NCBI GenBank assembly: GCA_903866275.1
Contig: CAIPMU010000019.1
Span: 1-34,762, forward strand
DNA from: Vampirovibrio chlorellavorus
GTDB lineage: Bacteria > Cyanobacteriota > Vampirovibrionia > Vampirovibrionales > Vampirovibrionaceae
Length of the DNA: 34,762 nt
Direction of reading: 5' to 3'
Of this stretch, positions 6,561-14,147 are shown one piece after another. The translations under genes were made by a program, and so were the position numbers. The notes beneath the pieces are model-generated. The model did no database searches and was not told the DNA's origin. It saw nothing but the letters and a program-made list of their open reading frames with translations. Positions within the stretch are counted from its first letter, which is position 1, and every line of letters starts with the position of its first letter.

Positions 6561-7952
6561 ATGTCGCAAATTTTATATCTTGCACAGTTTTTCAGCCTGG
6601 ATATGGAACCGGGCGGGCAAGGGCAACGACACTATAAACACGCACTGGCCCTGGCCAATTTTGGCCATCAGGTGACCGTCATCACCGGCGGCGGTACCAC
6701 CATGTGCCCGGACAACACGGATAACCGGGTCAAGCTTGAAAACATTGATAGTTTAACCGGAGGCACCCGCAGTAACGAACTCCCGCCCAACTTGCGTGTG
6801 ATTCGCCTGAGTGTATCGGCTATGAAAAAACGATCGGTGCTCAACCGGGCACTGGCCTACTTTGATTTTAGTGGCAAGGCTCTCTGGACAGGTCTCAAGC
6901 TGGCCTTTCAGGAGAAACAGCAGTTCAGTTTTGTGCTGGGCTCTTCGCCGCCCTTGCTGGTTGCTCTGGTGGCTTATCTACTGGCACTGGTGTTCAAGGC
7001 CAGTTTTTATCTGGAAGTGCGGGATCTCTGGAGCCAGACCATGAACGCCAACGGCTTTATCACGAACCCGTGGGCCATTGCCCTGAACCGGGCAATCGAA
7101 AGCTGGCTGTATCGGCACAGCGAGCGAATTATTACACTCTCCCCTGCCTTCAACGACGAAATTGAAGCGCAAACACCGGGCGTGCGCCACAAAATTGTCT
7201 ATATCCCCAATGGGGCAGACATGGAGTTCTATCAGCACCCGCAACTGTGGCATGGCAGTTATCTGCGTACCACGAATACGAATCGGTCCCGATTCCAGAT
7301 CAATTACGCCGGTGTGTTCAGCGATTACACCCACCTGGAAACCCTGTTGGAAGCCGCACAAATTGTGCAAGCTCAGCACCCCAAAATTCATTTCAATCTG
7401 GTCGGCGGTGGGTATCAGGCAGAGCAACTCAAAACCTACGCCCAGCAACTCCAGCTGGAAAACGTCACCTTCTGGGATGCGCTACCGAAAAGCCGCATCA
7501 GCAAGTTCCTGATGGAAGGTGATCTGTCCATTATCAACTATCGCAATCTGAGCATCTTCGGGCAGGTGTTGCCCAACAAGCTCTACGATTATCTGGCCGC
7601 AGGACGACCGATTCTTGCCGCCGCCCCGCCCGGAGAAGTGTGCCGGGTGATTGAAGAAAGCAACGCGGGCAAGACCGTGCCGCCCGAGGATGCAGCGGCA
7701 TTGGCGGAAGCCATGATCTGGTTTTATCAGAATCAGGTCACGGGCACTCAGATGGGCTTGAAAGGTCAGCAGTATGTACTGCGGCATTTCAACCGCAAAC
7801 ATCTGATGGATCAAATTGTGGATCTGTTCCCCAAGGTGATTCCCTTGCCCTTACCAGAGCAGGACGAACAAGCGGACTTCGATCTGGACAGTGCCCTGAA
7901 TCTGGGCAGCAGCGCCAATGTGGCTGGCAGTAAGTGGCAACCCCTGCCCTGA
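6561..7952 (+). CDS. Family 4 glycosyltransferase (WcaI/WbuB-like)
   Basis: The 463-residue GT-B enzyme probably transfers a sugar from a nucleotide donor during polysaccharide assembly at the inner membrane. The N-terminal acceptor half shows PGGQGQRHYKHALALANFGH, then VTVITGG, typical of GT4. The linker carries IVYIPNGADMEFY. The donor-binding half has INYAGVFSDYTHLETLLEAA, FNLVGGG and the loop LPNKLYDYLAAGRPILAA followed by GEVCRVIEESNAG, where the conserved acidic residues bind the nucleotide sugar. The C-terminal ~35 residues are acidic and probably disordered. ATG 6561 was chosen because GAAGG lies 5 bases upstream; an in-frame GTG two codons earlier is less likely. Its place after the exosortase gene fits a surface-polysaccharide role. 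Sugar specificity is not visible. Confidence 0.9.
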   Translation: MSQILYLAQFFSLDMEPGGQGQRHYKHALALANFGHQVTVITGGGTTMCPDNTDNRVKLENIDSLTGGTRSNELPPNLRVIRLSVSAMKKRSVLNRALAYFDFSGKALWTGLKLAFQEKQQFSFVLGSSPPLLVALVAYLLALVFKASFYLEVRDLWSQTMNANGFITNPWAIALNRAIESWLYRHSERIITLSPAFNDEIEAQTPGVRHKIVYIPNGADMEFYQHPQLWHGSYLRTTNTNRSRFQINYAGVFSDYTHLETLLEAAQIVQAQHPKIHFNLVGGGYQAEQLKTYAQQLQLENVTFWDALPKSRISKFLMEGDLSIINYRNLSIFGQVLPNKLYDYLAAGRPILAAAPPGEVCRVIEESNAGKTVPPEDAAALAEAMIWFYQNQVTGTQMGLKGQQYVLRHFNRKHLMDQIVDLFPKVIPLPLPEQDEQADFDLDSALNLGSSANVAGSKWQPLP

Positions 7953-8003
7953 ATAAAGTTCAACGAAAACGCTCAGCTTTTGACGCACGTCGGCTTCAGT
8001 CTG

Positions 8004-8045
8004 TATAAAATTAGCCCCCTGTCAGCAACGCTTCAGAGGGCTAAT
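8004..8045 (-). terminator. Terminator of the minus-strand repeat-protein gene
   Basis: The inverted repeat ATTAGCCC (8010-8017) / GGGCTAAT (8038-8045) has an inner CTG/CAG pairing. On the minus strand it is followed by TTTATA. It lies 44 bases beyond the stop of the gene at 8089-8898 and may also limit read-through from the glycosyltransferase. Confidence 0.65.
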
Positions 8046-8088
8046 GGTGTGGTGAAACCTGTTGTGCCAGTTTGGCTTCTGCCCACGA

Positions 8089-8898
8089 TTAATGGTGCAT
8101 CATTTTATTCCAGCCTTGCTCAATGTGTTTGCCGGTGTCTTTAACACCCTGCTCCACTTTTTGCACCGGAGACTCCTTGGCGGGGGCCGGTTCAGTTTTC
8201 TTCACCGATTTCTCAGGAGTCTGACGCACTTCACTCTGCCCTTTTTTGACGGGCTCTGATTTTTTAGGTTCTGTTTTCATGGGCTCAATCATTTTTTTCT
8301 CAGATTCTTGTTTCTCGGTTTTGGTGTTGACCATGTTTTTTTCAGTCATCGTCTGGGGTGCTTGCCGAACTTCGCTTTGGCCCTTCTTCACCGGCTCGGA
8401 CTTTTTGGGCTCAGTGATTGTTCGGCTCGACGCTCCTTCTCCTGTTTTAGATTGAATCACATGCTTTTCAGTTCGGGTCTTCGTGGTGGTCACCGGGATC
8501 TGGCGGATCTCGCTTTTGCCTTTTTTGACCGTGTACTCACCGCTGGGCTTGGTGATTTTCTGATGCACCGTGGTCTTGTGCGTGGTGGTAACGGGCTTCA
8601 TCCCATGCTCGGCTTTTTCCTGCGCCGGTGTCTCATGCTCAGCCTCTTCTTTTTCCCGAACCATGCTTTTACCCGTTTTAACCGGTTGTCCAGAGGGTGT
8701 GGCTGGCCCGGTAGAAGACCTGGATTCCACTTTCTGGCTAGTGGTTACCTTGCTTTCCGGCTTCATCGGCTTTGCCGATTCTGGTTGCTGCATTTGCGCG
8801 GATACCAGCATCGGGCTCAGACTCATCAAACTGGACAACAAGATAGCACCCATCCGCTGCGGGCAGGTCATACGATGCCAAACGAACTGAATCATCAT
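8089..8898 (-). CDS. Exported Lys/Glu/Thr-rich repeat protein
   Basis: The 269-residue protein has an N-terminal signal peptide (hydrophobic MGAILLSSLMSLSPMLVSA, cut likely near residue 35). A low-complexity chain rich in Lys, Glu, Thr, Pro and Ser follows. A unit near KKGQSEVRQxP recurs three times (KKGKSEIRQIP, KKGQSEVRQAP, KKGQSEVRQTP), each preceded by EPKKSEPV or similar and followed by a Thr-rich stretch. The C-terminus (VEQGVKDTGKHIEQGWNKMMHH) is a short amphipathic helix. No cysteine follows the predicted cleavage site, so it is not an obvious lipoprotein. AGAGGAGAG lies just upstream of tandem ATGs at 8898 and 8895. No known family; a highly charged, probably disordered periplasmic or surface protein. 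Confidence 0.75.
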   Translation of the reverse strand: MMIQFVWHRMTCPQRMGAILLSSLMSLSPMLVSAQMQQPESAKPMKPESKVTTSQKVESRSSTGPATPSGQPVKTGKSMVREKEEAEHETPAQEKAEHGMKPVTTTHKTTVHQKITKPSGEYTVKKGKSEIRQIPVTTTKTRTEKHVIQSKTGEGASSRTITEPKKSEPVKKGQSEVRQAPQTMTEKNMVNTKTEKQESEKKMIEPMKTEPKKSEPVKKGQSEVRQTPEKSVKKTEPAPAKESPVQKVEQGVKDTGKHIEQGWNKMMHH

Positions 8899-8979
8899 TA
8901 CTCTCCTCTAATCATAAACAACTAACGAACTGCGATAATTTGAATTTAAAAAACACCCCTTATTCTCGGAATGGGAGTA

Positions 8980-9011
8980 GGCGGACCGGCTCCCAAAAGC
9001 GCCAGTCCGCC
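8980..9011 (-). terminator. GC-rich stem-loop downstream of the SLH-protein gene
   Basis: GGCGGACCGGC (8980-8990) pairs with GCCAGTCCGCC (9001-9011) with one mismatch and a 10-base loop, just after the SLH gene on its strand. T-rich sequence comes only about 25 bases later, so termination there is uncertain; it may instead stabilise the mRNA end. Confidence 0.4.
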
Positions 9012-9018
9012 CCCTACC

Positions 9019-10335
9019 TTACTGGTTAACCTGCACCGTAATGGGCTGGTCCAGTTTAATTTCCAGTTTGTCACCGGAACTCACCGTGACATCCGTGCCC
9101 TTTTGCGCTGCGGCAGCCAAAGCGCCAACCCCGGCACCCACTGCGGTGCCATAGATTGCACCCTTACCCACCTTGCCGCCAGACAGTGGGCCCATCGCCG
9201 TTCCCAGCGCAGCGCCCAAGCCAGCCCCAATGCCGGTGGTCCCCAGGGCTTTTAAAACACGGCCCTTGGTGGTGCCGCCATGCAACAGGCCATCTACGGT
9301 ATCCACAGAGCCCTGAATGGCGTAGCTCTGGCCATCCGGGGTGATGATCTTGTCGAAATTGATGTCCATCGTGGCGGGTTTACCCGTGCGACCGGCGGCC
9401 TCAATCTGACTGACCCGTCCCACGATGTGACTACCGGCGGGAATAATCACCTGATTGTCCGAACTCAGTAAAGGCTGATCGGTAGTCAGATGAATCTCAT
9501 CGCCCACCTTGTTCAATTCCGAACTCAGCACGCCCTGCGTGATAGTGCCGGTAAACTTGGTGTTGGCAGGCACCACGGCGACCCGCCCCTGCAAAACCGT
9601 CGTGCCATTGGGGAGCGTTGATACACTACCAGTCGATGATCCAGACGGCACGCCCATTCCTGGGGCCGTGCCAGATTGACCGGCGTTTGCCAGGTTCAGG
9701 CGCTCCCGCAGATTTTCGACCATTGCAGCCACTTCTGCCCTGGTGGCGGGCTGCAAGGGGGTAATGGCATTACCCATCGCCGGATCGTTGGCATAGATTC
9801 CGTTTAAAATTACCGCAGCCACAGCCGGACGGGCCCAGGCTGGGATACTGCCAGAATCGTTGTACGCTGCCAGTGTCTGGTTAATCGCAGCGTCGTTGGG
9901 CATGGGCATCCGCGACGCATTGGCCAGAGTGGCCATGGCCTCAGCGCGGGTAATGCTCTGGTTAGGCATGAACGCCCCGTTGGGGTATCCGCTGACCAGA
10001 CCGGACGCCCGCACGGTTTCAATCGCCGGATACGCCCAATTGGTGCGTGGCACATCGTTAAAGGTTTCCGTGCCGGATGCCACCGACGCAAGGCCCAGCG
10101 CCTTGACCAGCATGGCCGAGTATTCGGCACGGGTCACCAGTCCCTGAGGCCGGAAGGTGCCATCGGGATAACCGGTAATAATCCCTTGACTGGAGAGGGT
10201 CTGAATGGGTGTTTGGGCCCAGTTGGACTGGGTATCCTGAAACACGGCTGCCGAGGCCATTAAGGTCATTGCGGGGGCTGCCAGCAATTGCACCGTCATG
10301 GCCAATGTCAGCCATTTTGTTGATTTAGGGTTCAT
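9019..10335 (-). CDS. SLH-domain surface protein with C-terminal glycine-zipper region
   Basis: The 438 residues begin with a signal peptide (about 1-30, ending ASAA). Three SLH repeats follow at about 32-80, 92-145 and 155-215. The first two carry the hallmark GYPDGTFRP and GYPNGAFMP followed by TRAE; the third keeps PLQPATRAE. SLH domains bind cell-wall-linked polymers beneath the outer membrane or S-layer. The C-terminal half (about 250-360) is a beta-rich domain (GRVAVVPANTKFTG, IIPAGSHIVGRVSQIEA) similar in pattern to TrbI/VirB10-type folds. A glycine zipper (GIGAGLGAALGTAMG, then GTAVGAGVGALAAAA) and a last beta segment follow. No OprB porin barrel is evident. AGGAG precedes the ATG by 7 bases. 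Confidence 0.85.
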   Translation of the reverse strand: MNPKSTKWLTLAMTVQLLAAPAMTLMASAAVFQDTQSNWAQTPIQTLSSQGIITGYPDGTFRPQGLVTRAEYSAMLVKALGLASVASGTETFNDVPRTNWAYPAIETVRASGLVSGYPNGAFMPNQSITRAEAMATLANASRMPMPNDAAINQTLAAYNDSGSIPAWARPAVAAVILNGIYANDPAMGNAITPLQPATRAEVAAMVENLRERLNLANAGQSGTAPGMGVPSGSSTGSVSTLPNGTTVLQGRVAVVPANTKFTGTITQGVLSSELNKVGDEIHLTTDQPLLSSDNQVIIPAGSHIVGRVSQIEAAGRTGKPATMDINFDKIITPDGQSYAIQGSVDTVDGLLHGGTTKGRVLKALGTTGIGAGLGAALGTAMGPLSGGKVGKGAIYGTAVGAGVGALAAAAQKGTDVTVSSGDKLEIKLDQPITVQVNQ

Positions 10336-10538
10336 CGTGTTACTCCTACTAAACAGCGGTACCTGTAGCTCTCTGGGTACATTGACTTTACAACGTACTC
10401 CTCCAGCAGGAAAGGGTTAAGGGGGATGGGCTTGAAAACCGAAACGGGACCATCAAAACGCCCATCGGATTCCATCACCCGTTCATTCTCGCCTTGATGG
10501 TAAGGTCCGTTGACGGAGAACAAACTCAACAGTTCCAT
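10332..10538 (-). CDS. Possible small ORF coupled to the SLH gene
   Basis: From the ATG at 10538 (GGAAGG upstream) 68 codons run to a TGA that overlaps the SLH ATG as ATGA, the usual sign of translational coupling. The product begins MELLSLFSVNGPYHQGENER and has no hydrophobic segment or known motif. The SLH ribosome site lies inside it. Only position and start signals support it. Confidence 0.25.
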   Translation of the reverse strand: MELLSLFSVNGPYHQGENERVMESDGRFDGPVSVFKPIPLNPFLLEEYVVKSMYPESYRYRCLVGVTR

Positions 10539-10581
10539 CACATCAAAAACCTTCCGGCTGACTCCAGTCGCCTCAATCGTT

Positions 10582-11070
10582 TTATTGCGTCAAAAAACTG
10601 CGTAACATCCAGGCCGTTTTTTCATGGGCCTCCACTTGCTTGGTCACTAAATCCAGCGTGGAAATATCATTGGCCTGCTCGGCGACCCTGGCGACTTCTC
10701 GGCCCACCCGAATCACCGATTCACGTCCTTCGACCAAAAGCTGCAACATGGTGTCGCTATCGGGCACCTTGGCTTCTTCGGCAATAGAGGTCAGGTGGTT
10801 AAACTGCTGGAATGTACCGGGCGCAGGATACCCCAACGAACGAATCCGCTCGGCCAGCTCATCCACGGCCAGGGCCAGCGCCTGATACTGGGTTTCAAAA
10901 ACGCTATGCAGCGGCTGAAACATGGGGCCCGTGACGTTCCAGTGAAAAAACAGAGTTTTAAGATAGACCATGAAGCTATCCGCCATCATGCGTTCCAGCC
11001 CGCTCACAATTTGCTTGCGGTTGGCTTCGGAGATGCCAATGTTAATCGGTACAGCCTGTTGCGTAATCAT
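10582..11070 (-). CDS. dps: Dps-family ferritin-like DNA-protection protein
   Basis: The 162-residue product is a Dps-type four-helix ferritin. Dps dodecamers oxidise Fe(II) with peroxide, store iron and can shield DNA. The ferroxidase ligands are present with the family spacing: His43 (FFHWNVTGPMF), His55, Glu59, Asp70 and Glu74 (LHSVFETQYQALALAVDELAER). The last helix contains VEAHEKTAWMLRSFL. Start at 11070 (MITQQ) is preferred because AAAGGG lies 8 bases upstream; an ATG two codons earlier is possible. The N-terminus is short with one Lys and one Arg in the first 20 residues, so strong DNA binding is not assured. A single gene flanked by gaps, which fits stress-controlled expression. Confidence 0.93.
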   Translation of the reverse strand: MITQQAVPINIGISEANRKQIVSGLERMMADSFMVYLKTLFFHWNVTGPMFQPLHSVFETQYQALALAVDELAERIRSLGYPAPGTFQQFNHLTSIAEEAKVPDSDTMLQLLVEGRESVIRVGREVARVAEQANDISTLDLVTKQVEAHEKTAWMLRSFLTQ

Positions 11071-11626
11071 GATCATTTCCCTTTCCTCAACAACTGAAAC
11101 AAGGTCATGCATCCCCGAACACTGCAGCTTGACCGACTTGAACCATTGGCCAATCTCTGGCCATGCATTCAGTCATCGTCAAGGTTAATGCCGCCAAGGT
11201 TAATACCAAGCTTGAAAAGCACTGCAACCAAAGCCTGAAACAGCAATTGGGTGCGACTGTTCAGAATGCACTAAACCTGGCATTAGGATAGCCAGAACTC
11301 AACCCATGCACAATCCGACAATAGACTAACATTCATATCCCCAAAAGGCTGGGCTTCCACCCACAAACAGACGGAGGGCTATCACCCCGGACGTCTCCCG
11401 ATTTGCCCACGCTCAGGCGGTCAAAAGTGTCATGGCAGGCTTTTGTAACACGATACCTTTTTAGAATCTTGTTTATAATCTTGTCATTTGTAAATGGTAC
11501 TGTTCAGGTTAATATGACACCCAAACGGAACAATAATACAACCTGTGCGTCATAAGGCTACAACCAGGCACCACCGCGGGCGAACAGATTAGCGTCTGCG
11601 CTGTATTAATAAGGAGAGTACGGGAT
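11071..11626. other. Gene-poor gap before the glycine-zipper gene
   Basis: No convincing gene is seen. CAAGGTTAAT occurs twice at 11180-11189 and 11195-11204 (15-base period). A 42-codon ORF at 11163-11291 spans this repeat but has no ribosome site. A -10-like TATAAT lies at 11474-11479, inside AT-rich DNA with ATCTTGT repeated on both sides, and could drive the gene at 11627. Confidence 0.4.
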
Positions 11627-12067
11627 ATGAAACATCTGAAATCAACCGCTGTCAAAACCAGTCTGCTCGCCCTGTCGGCCTTGCTCACCCTGGGGTCGTT
11701 TTCTGGCGCACTGGCCAACGACACCAAACAGGACAAATGGAGCGCCAAGAGCCTCTGGCAAAAACCGGTGGTCCGTGACGCTGCGGTCGGAACTGCCATT
11801 GGGGTAGGCGCCGGTTTGTTCACCCATAAAACCTCGGTGGGCAAAGGCGCTCTGGCGGGTGGCTTGACCGGGGCCGGTGTCGGCGCGCTGGGTCAGGCAA
11901 AATACCTGAAAGACAAACCCCTGTTGCGCAACACCCTGCAAGGCGCCGCCGTTGGCACAGGAACAAGCTACGCGACCGACTCCAGCCGGCTGAAAGGTGC
12001 CGCAGTAGGCGCGGGCGCCGGAGCGGGATACAGCCTCCTGCGTAAATACATGGACGAAAAGCATTAA
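11627..12067 (+). CDS. Exported glycine-zipper protein
   Basis: The product has 146 residues. A signal peptide (residues 1-30, ending SGALA) is followed by a short polar stretch. Three glycine-zipper blocks come next (AAVGTAIGVGAGLF, GALAGGLTGAGVGALGQA, GAAVGAGAGAGYSLL), separated by loops with Lys-rich KYLKDKPLLRN. The regular G/A-x3-G spacing is that of small-residue helices that pack in or on membranes, as in outer-membrane lipoprotein-like SlyB/YMGG families. There is no lipobox Cys, so it is a soluble or integral periplasmic/outer-membrane protein. AAGGAG lies about 10 bases before the ATG, and a strong terminator follows. Exact function unknown. The C-terminal part of the SLH protein has a similar zipper. 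Confidence 0.75.
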   Translation: MKHLKSTAVKTSLLALSALLTLGSFSGALANDTKQDKWSAKSLWQKPVVRDAAVGTAIGVGAGLFTHKTSVGKGALAGGLTGAGVGALGQAKYLKDKPLLRNTLQGAAVGTGTSYATDSSRLKGAAVGAGAGAGYSLLRKYMDEKH

Positions 12068-12126
12068 TTAAAACCTTTGGTTCGCGCAACGCGTTCAATC
12101 GCTCAACCCACACGCTTAACACGCTG

Positions 12127-12165
12127 AAAAAACCGGTTTCCTTCCATCAGGCGAGCCGGTTTTTT
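12127..12165 (+). terminator. Intrinsic terminator after the glycine-zipper gene
   Basis: AAAAAACCGG (12127-12136) pairs with CCGGTTTTTT (12156-12165). The ascending A-run and descending T-run allow termination in either direction. Confidence 0.85.
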
Positions 12166-12247
12166 CTGATTGAGTGAATGGAGCCGATCCCAACCGCCAT
12201 CGACTGCTCCCTTGTGGTGTGGGGCCAGTCTGTTTTAAATTGGAAGC

Positions 12248-13108
12248 ATGAACGCCCCGACAAATCGCCAGACCTCAATCCAGGATCCGCGCAAAAGGAC
12301 CGACTCAGCACCAAGTCCAGACCCGACCCAATCCGCCTCAACGGTTGAGTTACAGGCGCGCGAAGAAGCGAGTATTAGCGCCCTGCATGATATGCTCGAA
12401 ACGATGACCCACTGCCGCAAATGCCCCAGGCTGGTAGCGTGGCGAGACACCGTGGCCGAAGTCAAGGTCAAACGTTTTGCCAGCGAGCCTTACTGGGGTC
12501 GTCCAGTGCCCAGCTTTGGCGATTTACGGGCCCGTTTGCTCGTCCTGGGTCTGGCCCCTGCGGCCCACGGAGGCAATCGGACTGGCCGGGTGTTTACCGG
12601 CGATCGCAGCGGCGACTGGCTGTATCGCGCCTTGCATAAGGCAGGCTTTGCCAGTCAATCCGAGTCGGTCAGTCTCTCGGATGGACTCTATCTGAAGGAT
12701 TGTTACATCACCGCGGTGGCCCATTGCGCTCCGCCAGAAAATAAACTGCTCCCCTCCGAAGTTGCACACTGCCATCCCTATCTGCAACAGGAGTTCGAGC
12801 AACTGCCCCGGCTAAAAGTAATGATCGCCCTGGGGAAAATTGCCTGGGATGCCATTTTACGTGAGCCCCAGTTCGCCATGCCCAAAGGCACGCCCAAACC
12901 CAAATTCGGCCACGGGCTCGTCGTGGATCTCCCCGCCGGGCACACCCTGATTGGTTCCTATCATCCCAGCCAGCAAAATACGTTCACCGGCAAACTCACC
13001 GAGCCCATGTTTGACGCCGTTTTTACCTTGGCCCGAAAAGTGCTGGCCGCTGAAACCCAGACCTTTAGGTCTGATTCCCACACCACCCCAGAAACAGAAT
13101 GTTGTTAA
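12248..13108 (+). CDS. Uracil-DNA glycosylase, family 5 (UDGb)
   Basis: The 286-residue DNA-repair enzyme excises uracil and other deaminated bases from DNA. Motif A reads LGLAPAAHGGNRTGRVFTGD (about residues 100-119); the Ala-rich GLAPAAHG form, lacking the catalytic Asn/Asp of other families, marks family 5. Motif 2 is LIGSYHPSQQNTFTGKLT (about 234-251). Cysteines expected to hold a 4Fe-4S cluster are Cys56 and Cys59 (CRKCPRL), Cys160 (AHCAPPENK) and Cys175. The first ~45 residues are polar and look disordered; an internal ATG at residue 49 would remove them. The gene converges on the TPM-protein gene with only 18 bases between stops. Confidence 0.9.
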   Translation: MNAPTNRQTSIQDPRKRTDSAPSPDPTQSASTVELQAREEASISALHDMLETMTHCRKCPRLVAWRDTVAEVKVKRFASEPYWGRPVPSFGDLRARLLVLGLAPAAHGGNRTGRVFTGDRSGDWLYRALHKAGFASQSESVSLSDGLYLKDCYITAVAHCAPPENKLLPSEVAHCHPYLQQEFEQLPRLKVMIALGKIAWDAILREPQFAMPKGTPKPKFGHGLVVDLPAGHTLIGSYHPSQQNTFTGKLTEPMFDAVFTLARKVLAAETQTFRSDSHTTPETECC

Positions 13109-13126
13109 TCTGTGCCCATTGAAAAA

Positions 13127-14050
13127 CTAGCGACCCGCGCCCCCGCCACCGCTGGAATCGCCACCCCCACCGAAGCCGCCACCAAACCCGCCGCCGCCAT
13201 CGCCGAAGCCACCACCACCGCCAAAGCCGCCAAAACCCCCGCCATAAAATCCACCACCGCCATAGCGGTTTCGACGGCCAAACAAAAACCACAGAAAAAA
13301 CAGCAACAGCAACACACTGCGCCAATCCACCGAATGTTTCGGGCTGGCGTAAGTGGCCCGCAGTTGTTTATCGCCGGTGACAATTTTAGCCAGCGTCAAC
13401 GTGGCACGAGTAACCCCGCCGGAGTAATCGCCCTGGGCAAAAGCAGGCAAAGCCTGTTCATCCAGAATACGACCCACCAGCGGATCCGGCAAAATTTCCT
13501 CCAGTGCCAGTCCAGTACCCACAAAAATACGGTTCCCGGAAAGATTTTCCCGGACCCGCCGGGCATTGACCAGCACCAGCAAGCCATCCGGTTTATCCCG
13601 GTGCCGAATGCCCCACCGGTTCATAATATCCGGTGCAAACTGGGATAAATCCTGATCAGTATCCGTCAGGATCAACACCGAAATCTGCGCCAGCCCGGCC
13701 TCATCCACCGCCTGAAGCCGCTCCTGCAAGAGGGCCGTATCCTCCGGGGTCAGCAACCGGGCGTAATCGTTGACATAAATATGCAGCCCCCTGGGTTGAC
13801 GGGGAATGGCATTCATCATCGGCACAGCACCATGATCCGATGCCCTTCGGGCATCCTGCAACGGCGGGGCATCAACGGCAGTGCCTGAACCAGCCTGAAC
13901 GGGTTCAGCCACAGCGGGTTGCGGCCACAGGCCAGCCCAATGCGCCCCGGCCAACATCAGAAAAACCAGCCAAACCAGCACCCGCTTGCGCCAAAGAGGA
14001 CAGGCGGCCATGGCGACAACTCGATTTCTGATGTGGTTCACATTTCCCAT
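13127..14050 (-). CDS. TPM-domain membrane protein with glycine-rich tail
   Basis: From the ATG at 14050 the product has 307 residues. An N-terminal hydrophobic segment (VLVWLVFLMLAGAHWAGLW) serves as signal or anchor. A TPM domain (DUF477) follows: VNDYARLLTPEDTALLQERL, then ISVLILTDTD and GLLVLVNARRVRENLSGNR. A second membrane helix (SVLLLLFFLWFLFG) is followed by a Gly-rich tail with repeated GGGFGG. TPM proteins such as YgcG are often encoded beside LemA, as here. In other organisms the domain has been linked to phosphatase activity or photosystem II repair, but the bacterial role is unclear. A longer ORF to 14212 would overlap lemA and cross a hairpin, so the ATG with AAAGG upstream is preferred. 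Confidence 0.87.
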   Translation of the reverse strand: MGNVNHIRNRVVAMAACPLWRKRVLVWLVFLMLAGAHWAGLWPQPAVAEPVQAGSGTAVDAPPLQDARRASDHGAVPMMNAIPRQPRGLHIYVNDYARLLTPEDTALLQERLQAVDEAGLAQISVLILTDTDQDLSQFAPDIMNRWGIRHRDKPDGLLVLVNARRVRENLSGNRIFVGTGLALEEILPDPLVGRILDEQALPAFAQGDYSGGVTRATLTLAKIVTGDKQLRATYASPKHSVDWRSVLLLLFFLWFLFGRRNRYGGGGFYGGGFGGFGGGGGFGDGGGGFGGGFGGGGDSSGGGGAGR

Positions 14051-14082
14051 CAATCGGTAACCTTTAAACAAAAAAGGACGGA

Positions 14083-14124
14083 AACGGGTTGGGTTTGATT
14101 GTATGAAGGAAAACCCAACCCGTT
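14083..14124 (-). terminator. Perfect 14-bp hairpin between lemA and the TPM gene
   Basis: AACGGGTTGGGTTT (14083-14096) pairs exactly with AAACCCAACCCGTT (14111-14124) across a 14-base loop. On the transcribed minus strand the hairpin is followed by TCCGTCCTTTTTTG. The T-run starts about 6 bases late, so this is a possible attenuator or partial terminator that would lower TPM expression relative to lemA, or an RNA-stability element. Confidence 0.6.
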
Positions 14125-14147
14125 CTAAACTATCCCGGAAGCGTGGG

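Noticed and set aside
8308-8925. 205-codon frame on the plus strand opposite the repeat protein
   Set aside because: Its sequence is the mirror of the Lys/Glu repeat and lacks a ribosome site; the minus-strand frame has a signal peptide, a ribosome site and a terminator.
11163-11291. 42-codon ORF in the gap upstream of the glycine-zipper gene
   Set aside because: No ribosome site, and it spans a short direct repeat; too weak to list as a gene.
13112-13648. Ala/Thr-rich 178-codon frame opposite the TPM gene
   Set aside because: The low-complexity composition is the antisense of the glycine-rich tail of the TPM protein.
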